From positions 124,001-188,000 of the forward strand of contig NZ_JAAOJA010000010.1 in assembly GCF_013184545.1 (NCBI RefSeq): a stretch of 64,000 bases of DNA, read 5' to 3'. Below the pieces are notes generated by a model, which had not been told where the DNA came from, searched no databases, and saw only the letters and a list, made by a program, of their open reading frames with translations. Every line of letters starts with the position of its first letter. Position 1 is the first letter of the stretch. Shown piece after piece: positions 42,402 to 50,401 of the stretch. The stretch is from Pseudomonas tumuqii (GTDB lineage: Bacteria; Pseudomonadota; Gammaproteobacteria; Pseudomonadales; Pseudomonadaceae). Made by a program: the position numbers and the translations under genes.

Positions 42402-42421
42402 AATATATTTTTTTATATATT
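42402..42421 (-). promoter_or_regulatory. AT-rich inverted repeat, candidate SqrR/BigR operator
   Basis: AATATAT, six T, ATATATT lies 29 bp upstream of the regulator start codon in an otherwise GC-rich genome. BigR-type repressors bind AT-rich palindromes overlapping their own promoter, so this is the natural candidate. Confidence 0.55.
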
Positions 42422-42553
42422 ATTATGCAAGCAGAATTCCGCTCCCCTCTCCTGGCAAGAACTGGCTTCTGATGCCGACAGCCGGAGGCGCTGCGCATTG
42501 CACGCCAGCTCTCGTAGATACCGTCTTGCCGCTCGGTGGCCCGGTACGCCCAG

Positions 42554-42585
42554 GCGCAATCCGCAACACACTCCCCGGATTGCGC
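42554..42585. repeat. Dispersed palindromic repeat (GCGCAATCCG type)
   Basis: GCGCAATCCG (42554-42563) and CGGATTGCGC (42576-42585) are exact inverted copies, followed by GCGCTTATCCAGGCTT, a degenerate form of the widespread Pseudomonas CGGATTGCGC...TCCGGGCTACG intergenic repeat. Confidence 0.6.
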
Positions 42586-42619
42586 TCGCGCTTATCCAGG
42601 CTTCGCCCGGCGACAGTCG

Positions 42620-42651
42620 CAAAAAAGCCCGAAGCAGAGTCCGGGCTTTTG
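42620..42651 (-). terminator. Terminator of the OprD-family porin gene
   Basis: On the minus strand AAAAGCCCG, 9-10-nt loop, CGGGCTTTTTT. It is 70 bp downstream of the porin stop. Confidence 0.8.
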
Positions 42652-42721
42652 ATGTTTCACGGCTGAACAGGATGCAACTGCTCAGCCCTGCTCGACAGCC
42701 CCGCTAACCACGGGGCGCCGG

Positions 42722-43975
42722 TCAGAACAGCGGCAGGGTGTAGCTGACGATCAGGCGGTTTTCGTCGATGTCGCGACCGAAGTTGTTGCGCATGGTCGCA
42801 TTGCGCCATTTCACCCCAAGGTTCTTCAATGCCCCTTCCTGGACGACATAAGCGATGTCCATGTTGCGCTCCCACTCTTTACCGTCGGACGCGGCACCAC
42901 GATCGATGTTGTCACCGGTCAGGTAGCGGGTCATGAAGGTCAGCCCCGGAATGCCGATGGAGGCGAAGTTGAAGTCGTAACGCGCCTGCCAGGAAGTCTC
43001 GTCCTTGGCGGCGAAGTTGCCGATCTGCACGTAGTTGACCAGGAACGGATCGGTACCGCCGACATAGGCGAAGCCGGTATCACCGCTCATCTTCTGGTAG
43101 CCCAAACCGAGGCTGTGGCCGCTCAGGGCATAGGTGAACATGGCGCCGAAGGCTTTGTTGTCGATATTGCTCGAACCATCATCGGTGGAACGGGCATAAC
43201 GCAGATCGGTCTTCAGCGACTGCTTGTCGGCGATCGGCAGCACATGCACCAGATTGAAGGAGTGCTGCTTATACATGTCCTCCAGATTGCTGTAGTAGTA
43301 ACCGCCGGTCAGGCTGTCGCTCAGCTTGTAGTTACCACCGGCGAAGACGAACTCGTTGGACTGGTTGACGCCGCTAACCGTGATCCCGCTCAAGGCGAAG
43401 GTGTTCAGGGTCATGTCTTCGTAATCGCTGGAATTACGATTGTTGACCTCGTCCAGATAGCCGGCATCGAGGGTCAGCCCGGCGATGTCCTTGGAAACGA
43501 TGTTGCCACCGCGGAACACCTGCGGCAGCAGGCGGCTATCGCTGGAGCCGATGGCCTGGTTCTTCAACTGCAGCGAACCCACTTTGAGCACGCTCTCGCC
43601 AGCCTTGGCCTTGGCCGTCAAGCCGAGGCCGCCGGAGTTGTCCTGGGAACCGCCGGAAGAGCGATCCGGTACCAGCAGGCCGCTGCCAGCGGTGCCGTCG
43701 CCCGAATCCAGCTTGAAACCGAAAGTAGCCAGCGCGTCGACGCCAAAACCCACGCTGCCTTCGGTGTAGCCTGACTCCATGCGCAGCAGGAAGCCCTGTG
43801 CCCACTCTTCCTGCTTGGCCTGACCGGTGCCTTCACGGAAATCGCGATTGAAATAGAAGTTGCGTGCTTCGAGGCTGGCCTTGCTGTCCTTGATGAACTC
43901 GGCGTTGGCGACTTGGCTCAGGGTCAAGCCCAGGGTGCCGGCGGCTACGGCCAGCGCCAGGGAGGTCTTTCTCAT
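42722..43975 (-). CDS. OprD-family outer-membrane porin (OprE position)
   Basis: 417 residues from the ATG at 43975; upstream in-frame codons to 44128 lack the signal-peptide pattern. Signal peptide cleaved after QVANA (residue 25), mature start EFIKDSKASLEARNFYFNRDF typical of OprD, alternating beta-strands and the C-terminal aromatic ENRLIVSYTLPLF expected for outer-membrane insertion. In PAO1 the anaerobically induced porin OprE lies next to aguA and the diguanylate cyclase, so this is its positional counterpart; substrate (amino acid or other small acid) is not readable. Confidence 0.88.
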   Translation of the reverse strand: MRKTSLALAVAAGTLGLTLSQVANAEFIKDSKASLEARNFYFNRDFREGTGQAKQEEWAQGFLLRMESGYTEGSVGFGVDALATFGFKLDSGDGTAGSGLLVPDRSSGGSQDNSGGLGLTAKAKAGESVLKVGSLQLKNQAIGSSDSRLLPQVFRGGNIVSKDIAGLTLDAGYLDEVNNRNSSDYEDMTLNTFALSGITVSGVNQSNEFVFAGGNYKLSDSLTGGYYYSNLEDMYKQHSFNLVHVLPIADKQSLKTDLRYARSTDDGSSNIDNKAFGAMFTYALSGHSLGLGYQKMSGDTGFAYVGGTDPFLVNYVQIGNFAAKDETSWQARYDFNFASIGIPGLTFMTRYLTGDNIDRGAASDGKEWERNMDIAYVVQEGALKNLGVKWRNATMRNNFGRDIDENRLIVSYTLPLF

Positions 43976-44448
43976 TATGGTTTTCTCCAGTGTTTTTATG
44001 GGTGGCACATCGGCACGGGCGCAGACTTCGACCACGAAGAGGCAGACACGCACCGAATTCGTTGATTCACCCCAGCGGGCCGCGTCAGACGGGCAGCCGA
44101 ACAGGCGCCAGAGCGAGCGGGTAAACACTGGGGCGAACAGAAATCAGGGGTGCGCGGTGCCGCGCCGAGCAAACGTCAAAGGAACAGGCGGATCGTCAGC
44201 CAAACGGAAGAAGTTCATCGGCGGTCTCTTCATTTTTATTGTGTGCCGGCCCTGCAGGCCGGTCTGTGCGTCGAAGAGCCTTGAGCAGATACCGTGCCAG
44301 TCGCCCACCGTCGAGCAGCAACACCTCTAGTCCGCTACTTTGGCGGTAACTCACAAATTCCATTGCGGAGTTGTGTGAAGGATGAACAGGCGGATTATCG
44401 CCGACCGCAAGAGCGCTAACGGCGGATTTTCGCCAAGCGCCCCGCGCG
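43976..44448. other. Porin upstream region
   Basis: 473 bp without a gene. It contains a short GC hairpin (GCCGGCC-CTGCA-GGCCGGT at 44245-44263), but no convincing ANR box (TTGAT-N4-ATCAA) was found even though OprE is anaerobically induced in P. aeruginosa. Confidence 0.5.
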
Positions 44449-45420
44449 TCAGTCGCGCACGATCTGGTTCTTGCCCTGCCGTTTGGCCTGGTACATCGCC
44501 GTATCGGCGCGGGCGAACAGCATACCCAGGCTGGCGTCGTCACCACGCAAGCTGGTCAGGCCCTGGCTCACCGTGACACCGAACGACGCCCGTTCGTGGC
44601 TGAAACGCAAGCGCTGCACCTCCCGCTGCAAGCGCTCGGCGATCTGCTCGGCCAGGGCTGGCTCGCAGCCCGGAAACAGCGCGGCGAACTCTTCACCGCC
44701 GATGCGCCCGAACAGATCACCACGGCGCAACACCGACGCGCCACAGCTGGCCAGGCGCTGCAGCACCTGATCGCCCATCTGGTGACCATAGCTGTCGTTG
44801 ATCTGCTTGAAGTCGTCGATGTCGAGCAGGAGAAAGGCCAAGGGACTGCCGAACTGGCGGGCATGCTCGAACTCGCGCTGGGCACACTCGAAGAAATGCC
44901 GGCGGTTGCTGCTCTGGGTCAGCACGTCGGTGGTTGCCAGGCGATGCAACTCGCCTTCCAGCTGCTTCTTGTCGGTAATGTCTTCGGCGATGCCGACGAT
45001 GATCTGCGCTTGCCCAGCCTCACTCGAGCGACTGATAAAGCATTTGTCGCTGAGCCAGCGCAACTGCCCGTCGGCGCGAATGATGCGGTACTCGCGGGCT
45101 TCCACCGCGCCGGTTTCCAGCACCTTGGCCAGGCTCTCGGCGGCATAGTCGAGGTCGTCCGGGTAGATGCTGTTGCGCCATTCGCCGTAGTCGGCCAACA
45201 GCAACGCGGCAGAGCGACCGAAAACCCGCTCATAGGCCGGGCTGACGTAGATCACCCGCTGCGCCTGCCAGTCGAATGCCCAGAGCACCGCATTGACGCT
45301 GCCGAGCAGGCTGCTGAAGAGTTGCTCGCGCTCACGCAGGCGCTCGACTTCGGCACGGCTGTGCAGCAGTGCCAGGGTCAGGTCTTCCAATTGCTCCGAT
45401 GAGTTGCTGCACTCGTCCAT
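44449..45420 (-). CDS. PAS-GGDEF diguanylate cyclase
   Basis: 323 residues from the ATG at 45420. A short coiled start, a PAS/PAC domain (about 45-160, ending IIVGIAEDITDKKQLE) and a GGDEF domain with intact active site GGEEF and the RRGD inhibitory I-site exactly five residues upstream. It should make c-di-GMP from GTP with product feedback. No membrane segment, so it is cytosolic with an unknown PAS ligand. An in-frame ATG at 45465 is possible. It matches the position of PAO1 PA0290. Confidence 0.9.
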   Translation of the reverse strand: MDECSNSSEQLEDLTLALLHSRAEVERLREREQLFSSLLGSVNAVLWAFDWQAQRVIYVSPAYERVFGRSAALLLADYGEWRNSIYPDDLDYAAESLAKVLETGAVEAREYRIIRADGQLRWLSDKCFISRSSEAGQAQIIVGIAEDITDKKQLEGELHRLATTDVLTQSSNRRHFFECAQREFEHARQFGSPLAFLLLDIDDFKQINDSYGHQMGDQVLQRLASCGASVLRRGDLFGRIGGEEFAALFPGCEPALAEQIAERLQREVQRLRFSHERASFGVTVSQGLTSLRGDDASLGMLFARADTAMYQAKRQGKNQIVRD

Positions 45421-45485
45421 AAACAGTCGCCATCCTGGTGAAGGTTTGAACCATGGGGGCAGCATAGAAGGTTGTCGGCGCAGAA

Positions 45486-45513
45486 AACAAAAAGCCCGCC
45501 GAACGGCGGGCTT
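45486..45513 (-). terminator. Terminator of the desaturase gene
   Basis: AGCCCGCC-GAAC-GGCGGGCT stem, on the minus strand followed by UUUUUGUUUU. Located 21 bp after the desA stop and before the diguanylate cyclase start. Confidence 0.9.
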
Positions 45514-45533
45514 GGGCAGCCGATCAGCCGTTA

Positions 45534-46721
45534 TCAGGCGACAGCGGCCGGGCGCAGCGAATAGGTTTTCAGCTGCTCGGCAAAATCGCGCAGCGACTGG
45601 ATACCACTGGCCTCGGCTTCGTGGACCCACTGCTTGATCGCGTCGAGCATTTCGTGGCCATTGGCGCTGGTCTTGAGCCAGATCTGCTGCAGCGCCAGGC
45701 GCTTCTCGTAGATCACCTTGAGCGCCTGACTCTGCGCCAGCATGGCGTCGATCCGCAGCTGCTGCTGGTCGCGCAGCAGGCTCGGCTCGCGGCCCAGCAG
45801 GCGCTTGGCGCGGTGAAACTGGTGGCGTACCGAGGCGTCGGCCTTGGCCAGTTCCTGCTTGACCAGCGGACCGATCACCAGCTTGCGGTACTGCGCCATG
45901 ATCTGGAAACGGTTGTTGAGGATCGCCATGGCGGTGTCCATATCCAGGTGGCGCTTGCCCTCGATGCGATGGGCGATCGGCGCCACGCGCTGCACCTTGG
46001 CCAGCCCGAGCAGGCTGAACAGCTGGATCCAGGCCCAGCCCATGTCGAATTCCCACTTGCGCACCGACAGCTTCGCCGAGTTGGGATAGGTGTGGTGATT
46101 GTTGTGCAGTTCTTCACCGCCGATCAGGATGCCCCACGGCAGCAGGTTGGTCGCGGCGTCGCGGCATTCGAAATTGCGATAACCGACGGCATGCCCGAGA
46201 CCGTTGATCACCCCGGCCGCCCAGAGCGGAATCCACATCATCTGGATCGCCCAGACGCTGATGCCGATGACCCCGAACAGGGCCAGGTCGATGAGCGCCA
46301 TCAGGGTCACGCCGCCAAAGGTATAGCGCGAGTAGAGGTTGCGCTCGATCCAGTCGTCCGGGCAGTTCTTGCCGTAGATGCGCAGGGTTTCCGGGTTCTT
46401 CGCCTCTTGCTGATACAGCTCGGCGCCGGTGCGCAATACCGTGCCCAGGCCCTTGATCACCGGGCTGTGCGGGTCGTCGACGGTTTCGCACTTGGCGTGG
46501 TGCTTGCGGTGGATAGCGGTCCATTCACGGGTGTTCTGCCCGGTGGTCAACCACAGCCAGAAACGGAAGAAGTGCTTCAGCGCTGGATGCAGCTCCAGGG
46601 CGCGGTGGGCAGAATAACGGTGCAGGTACACCGTGACGCCGACTATGGTGATGTGCGTCATCACCAGGACGGCAGCGATCAACTGCCAGACCGACAGGTC
46701 AAGAAAACCGTTGTACCACAT
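45534..46721 (-). CDS. desA: Acyl-CoA/acyl-lipid delta-9 desaturase
   Basis: 395 residues. Four membrane helices and the three histidine boxes of membrane desaturases: HRYSAH (34-39), HRKHH (71-75) and HNNHH (about 205). The C-terminal 150 residues form a helical extension (LVKQELAKADASVRHQFHRAKRL...) typical of the Pseudomonas aerobic desaturase. It introduces double bonds into membrane acyl chains. Alone on its strand, it diverges from the GGDEF-EAL gene as in PAO1 (PA0286/PA0285). Confidence 0.93.
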   Translation of the reverse strand: MWYNGFLDLSVWQLIAAVLVMTHITIVGVTVYLHRYSAHRALELHPALKHFFRFWLWLTTGQNTREWTAIHRKHHAKCETVDDPHSPVIKGLGTVLRTGAELYQQEAKNPETLRIYGKNCPDDWIERNLYSRYTFGGVTLMALIDLALFGVIGISVWAIQMMWIPLWAAGVINGLGHAVGYRNFECRDAATNLLPWGILIGGEELHNNHHTYPNSAKLSVRKWEFDMGWAWIQLFSLLGLAKVQRVAPIAHRIEGKRHLDMDTAMAILNNRFQIMAQYRKLVIGPLVKQELAKADASVRHQFHRAKRLLGREPSLLRDQQQLRIDAMLAQSQALKVIYEKRLALQQIWLKTSANGHEMLDAIKQWVHEAEASGIQSLRDFAEQLKTYSLRPAAVA

Positions 46722-46888
46722 GAGCCGAGAGCCTCTTGAAAGGAAAACATGGCGTGACTGAGAGACTCAGGCCACAGTGCATTATCCCCGACATGGATCA
46801 TAAAACCAGTTGGTCTTTTAGATAACAATGTCGAGCCGCTGCCTAGACTATTATCACAGTGCCCACTTAGAGAGCCGATAGACGCCTT

Positions 46889-49162
46889 ATGAGCCTACAC
46901 CAAGGAGCGGTGCGCCTGAGCCTGATCTACCTGCTGGCGGCCGGGCTGTGGGTCTTCTTCAGCGACTCCCTGCTGGCCGGGTTGCACCTGCCTGCCGAGC
47001 GTGCCGAACAGGTGCAGCTGCTCAAGGGGTTGTGCTTCGTCCTGCTCAGCAGCGTCCTGCTGTACCTGATCCTGTGCTCCCACCTGCGCCAGCAGGCCCG
47101 CATGCGCAGAACCCTGCGCGCCAGCGAAGAGCGCCTGAACCTGGCCTTGGAGTCGGCCAAGGAAGGCTTGTGGGACTGGGACCTGCGCAGCGACAAGGTG
47201 TTTTTCTCGGCGGGCTACGCCGCCCTGCTCGGCCTGCAACCCCCCGCACTGGGCAACAGCCGGGCGCGCTGGTTGCAACAGCTGCACCCCGACGACCGCA
47301 CCCATTACGAGCACACCATCGCCACTATCCAGGACAACGCCAGCCAGGAGGCGTTCGAGGTGACCTTGCGCATGCGCCATCAGGATGGCGACTACCGCTG
47401 GATCCAGTCACGCGGGCAGCTGCAGCTCGACGCCCAGGGCCGACCGGAGCGCTTTATCGGCACCGCCAGCGACATCAGCCTGCAGCGGGCCAATGAATAC
47501 AGCCTGCGCCAGGCCGCCGCCGTGTTCGACGCGACCCAGGACGGGGTGCTGGTCACCGACAGCGACCAGCACATCGTCCACGTCAACCCGGCCTTTACCC
47601 GCATCACCGGCTACAGCCCCGAGGAAATCATCGGACGTCGGCCCAACCACCTGAGTTCGGGTCGCCACGACCAGGCGTTCTACCAAAGCCTGTGGCACGC
47701 GCTGGCAGCCCGGGGCAATTGGAGCGGAGAAATCTGGAACCGGCGCAAGAACGGCGAAATCTACCCGCAGTGGCAGCGCATCCGCGCCATCCACGACGAG
47801 AAAGGCGAGCTTAGCCACTACGTCGCGGTGTTCTCCGACATCAGCGCGCTGAAGCGCTCGCAGAGCGAACTGGACCACCTGGCCCACCATGATCCGCTGA
47901 GCGGGCTGCCCAACCGCCTGCTGTTCACCGAGCGGGTCGAGAACGCCATCAAGCGCGCCAAATCCGCACAGCAGGGCGCGGTGCTGCTGATCGACCTCGA
48001 TCACTTCAAACACATCAATGAAAGCCTGGGCCACAACATCGGCGACCTGCTGCTCAAGGCGGTCGGCGAGCGGCTGGCCGCACAACTGGGTGAAGGCATG
48101 ACCCTGGCGCGCCTGGGCGGTGACGAGTTCGGCCTGCTCTGCGAAAACTGCCTGGATGCCCCCCAGGCCGCCAGCCTGGCCCAGCTACTGCTGAACAGCC
48201 TGGGCGCACCGTTCAACCTCGAGAAACATGAGTTCTACATGAGCGCCAGCATCGGCATCAGCCTGTTTCCCAGCGATGCCGAAAACCTGGAGCAGGTCCT
48301 GCGCAATGCCGACTCGGCGCTGTCCAAGGCCAAGAGCAGCGGCCGCGAAGGCTACGCCTTCTATACCCAGGAGCTGACCGAGTTCGCCCGCCACCGCGTC
48401 GACCTGGTCAGCGCCTTGCACCATGCCTTGGATAACCAGGAACTGCGTGTCTACTACCAGCCGCTGCACGACATGGCCAGCGGCGAACTGATCGGGGCCG
48501 AGGCGCTGGTGCGCTGGCAGCACCCGCAACGCGGCCTGGTAGCGCCCGGGGAGTTCATCCCGATCGCCGAAGACAGCGGCCTGATCGGCGCCATCGACGC
48601 CTGGGTACTGCAGCAGGCCTGCCGGCAGATGGTGCTCTGGCAACATCAGGCGCACGCGCCGCGTTTCGTCGCCGTCAACGTTTCCAGCCGCCTGTTCAGC
48701 CGCGGCGGGCTGGATCTGCAGGTGGCCCAGGTGCTGGCCGATACCGGCCTGGATCCCGCCTGCCTGGAACTGGAAGTCACCGAAAGCGCGGTGATGGACA
48801 ACCCGGATGCTGCCTTGGCGCTGCTCGAGCGCCTGCGGGCCCTGGGTGTTCGCCTGGCGATCGACGACTTCGGCACCGGCTACAGCTCCCTGGCCCGGCT
48901 CAAGCGCCTGCCCGTGCACAAACTCAAGCTCGACATGAGTTTCGTCCGCGGCCTGCCTCACGACAGCGACGATGTCGCCATTACCCGCGCGGTGGTGGCC
49001 CTGGGGCACAGCCTGGACCTCAAGGTACTGGCCGAAGGCATCGAACGGCCGGAACAGATGGAGTTCCTCCGCCAGATCGGCTGCGACTATGGCCAAGGCT
49101 ATCTGTTCGGCCGGCCACAACCGGTCGGGCCCGAGCCGACACCCGCCGTAGCGGCGTCCTGA
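46889..49162 (+). CDS. Membrane PAS-PAS-GGDEF-EAL c-di-GMP enzyme
   Basis: 757 residues: two membrane helices (about 9-29, 45-65), two PAS domains (about 75-195 and 205-320), GGDEF (intact GGDEF in RLGGDEFGLL, no RxxD I-site) and EAL with EALVRW, DDFGTGYSS and KLDMSFV, the metal and catalytic residues of active phosphodiesterases. The intact EAL suggests c-di-GMP hydrolysis; the GGDEF could be active or act as a GTP-sensing regulator. Position matches PAO1 PA0285. Confidence 0.92.
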   Translation: MSLHQGAVRLSLIYLLAAGLWVFFSDSLLAGLHLPAERAEQVQLLKGLCFVLLSSVLLYLILCSHLRQQARMRRTLRASEERLNLALESAKEGLWDWDLRSDKVFFSAGYAALLGLQPPALGNSRARWLQQLHPDDRTHYEHTIATIQDNASQEAFEVTLRMRHQDGDYRWIQSRGQLQLDAQGRPERFIGTASDISLQRANEYSLRQAAAVFDATQDGVLVTDSDQHIVHVNPAFTRITGYSPEEIIGRRPNHLSSGRHDQAFYQSLWHALAARGNWSGEIWNRRKNGEIYPQWQRIRAIHDEKGELSHYVAVFSDISALKRSQSELDHLAHHDPLSGLPNRLLFTERVENAIKRAKSAQQGAVLLIDLDHFKHINESLGHNIGDLLLKAVGERLAAQLGEGMTLARLGGDEFGLLCENCLDAPQAASLAQLLLNSLGAPFNLEKHEFYMSASIGISLFPSDAENLEQVLRNADSALSKAKSSGREGYAFYTQELTEFARHRVDLVSALHHALDNQELRVYYQPLHDMASGELIGAEALVRWQHPQRGLVAPGEFIPIAEDSGLIGAIDAWVLQQACRQMVLWQHQAHAPRFVAVNVSSRLFSRGGLDLQVAQVLADTGLDPACLELEVTESAVMDNPDAALALLERLRALGVRLAIDDFGTGYSSLARLKRLPVHKLKLDMSFVRGLPHDSDDVAITRAVVALGHSLDLKVLAEGIERPEQMEFLRQIGCDYGQGYLFGRPQPVGPEPTPAVAAS

Positions 49163-49208
49163 CCAATCAAGCATCATGGCCAGCAGAACCAAGGAATAGC
49201 CGACACCT

Positions 49209-50372
49209 ATGCGGGTAATGATTCTCGAAGACGATCACTGGATCGCCGATCTGCTCAAGCAGATCGTTCTGAGCCTGCGTCCGCATGCCGAAATCGTCTG
49301 CCTGGGCAGCGTGGCCGAAGCCCTGACGGACTGGCAACAACAGCCCAGCGATCTGCTGATCAGCGACTGGAACCTGCCGGACGGCGAAGGCACTCGGCTG
49401 CTCAAGCAGGTGCGCCAGCAGAACCGCGACGTGCCACTGGTGATGATCAGCGGTCGCACCGACCGCAACAGCGTGGTGGAAGTGCGCGCGCTGGGCATCA
49501 ACGCCTTCATCAGCAAACCCTTCCAGGCCTCGCGCGTAGCCGCCAGCCTGGACCAGTTGCTGCCTGCGGCTGAGACAGAGACAGAGACAGAGACAGAGAC
49601 AGAGACAGGGAATCACTCGGCCCGCGCCGTCAGCGACGCAGACTTCGTGGCTTACCTGAAAAAACTGCCCGCCAGCGAACTGGACCTGCCGCTGAGCAAG
49701 GGCATCCGCGATCGCCTCCTGCAAAGTTTCAAGGGCGAGCAACTGAGCCTGCGCGAGCTGGCCGAGGACTGGCGCCACGACCCGGCCCTGAATGCCCGGC
49801 TGCTGACCGTGGCCAACAGCAGTGCCTACAACGCTGCAGGCCGCCCCTGCATCGGCCTGCTTGAAGCGCTGCAGAAACTCGGTGCGGCAACCAGCCTCAA
49901 CCTGGCCATGGGCCTGGCCCTGCGCCAGTCCAGCACCCTGGATAACCCGCTCTTGCGCAGCCTCGCCGATGCACACCTGGATGCCAGCGAACAGCTGGCC
50001 GAAACCAGCATGGCCCTGGCCCGCCAATGCAGCCTGGATCCGGCGCCCTTTCATAGCGCGGCGCTGCTGCACCGCATGGGCGAGCTCTGCGTGCTCTATC
50101 TGGCCCAGGCCTGGGAGAAACGCGGTCACAGCCTCGGCGAGGAGCAGGTGGTACAAGCGCTTGGCCAATTCAGTTCGCCCTTCGCGATTGCGATCAAGGC
50201 GCGCTGGCAGTTGCCCATGGTCCTGCGCGATCTGATTGGCGCCTGCTATGCCCTGCCCAACAACAGCGTCAAGCGCGCGGCCGTACTCATGCGCCTGGCC
50301 GCCTGTGAGCAGGATCCGCTTGCCGACAGCAAGGACCAGGCGCGCCTGCGTCGCCTCGCCGGGCTGGCCTGA
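49209..50372 (+). CDS. Response regulator with HDOD output domain
   Basis: 387 residues. Receiver domain (1-120) with acidic pocket E7-D8-D9, phosphoacceptor D53 and K103. An acidic linker of six Glu-Thr pairs (122-133) is encoded by a perfect hexanucleotide repeat. An HDOD domain follows (about 150-350, with SLRELAEDWRHDPALNARLLTVANSSAY). HDOD proteins are metal-free relatives of HD-GYP enzymes used in signalling. It starts 46 bp after the GGDEF-EAL gene and ends 29 bp before the large sensor kinase, suggesting one operon. Confidence 0.9.
   Translation: MRVMILEDDHWIADLLKQIVLSLRPHAEIVCLGSVAEALTDWQQQPSDLLISDWNLPDGEGTRLLKQVRQQNRDVPLVMISGRTDRNSVVEVRALGINAFISKPFQASRVAASLDQLLPAAETETETETETETGNHSARAVSDADFVAYLKKLPASELDLPLSKGIRDRLLQSFKGEQLSLRELAEDWRHDPALNARLLTVANSSAYNAAGRPCIGLLEALQKLGAATSLNLAMGLALRQSSTLDNPLLRSLADAHLDASEQLAETSMALARQCSLDPAPFHSAALLHRMGELCVLYLAQAWEKRGHSLGEEQVVQALGQFSSPFAIAIKARWQLPMVLRDLIGACYALPNNSVKRAAVLMRLAACEQDPLADSKDQARLRRLAGLA
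49572..49607 (+). repeat. Hexanucleotide microsatellite (GAGACA)x6 in coding sequence
   Basis: Six perfect tandem GAGACA units encode six Glu-Thr pairs between the REC and HDOD domains. The unit is a multiple of three, so copy-number changes would alter linker length without breaking the frame. Confidence 0.95.
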
Positions 50373-50401
50373 ATGCAGCCGGCTCGCTCAGCAGGTCGCG
50401 C

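Larger units (their letters stand above)
42374..42721. other. Intergenic region between the sulfur operon and the porin
   Basis: No gene. It holds the AT-rich operator of the SqrR-type gene (42402-42421), a dispersed GCGCAATCCG palindrome (42554-42585) and the porin terminator (42620-42651). Confidence 0.6.

Noticed and set aside
42413..42707. Small frames of 69-104 codons between the SqrR-type gene and the porin
   Set aside because: They run through a dispersed repeat and the porin terminator.
44245..44263. GC hairpin before the porin as a terminator or riboswitch
   Set aside because: Short 7-bp stem, no U-tract, no conserved aptamer pattern; left as an unspecified structure in the upstream region.
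49572..49607. Possible CRISPR-like tandem array
   Set aside because: It is a 6-bp microsatellite without spacers inside a coding sequence.
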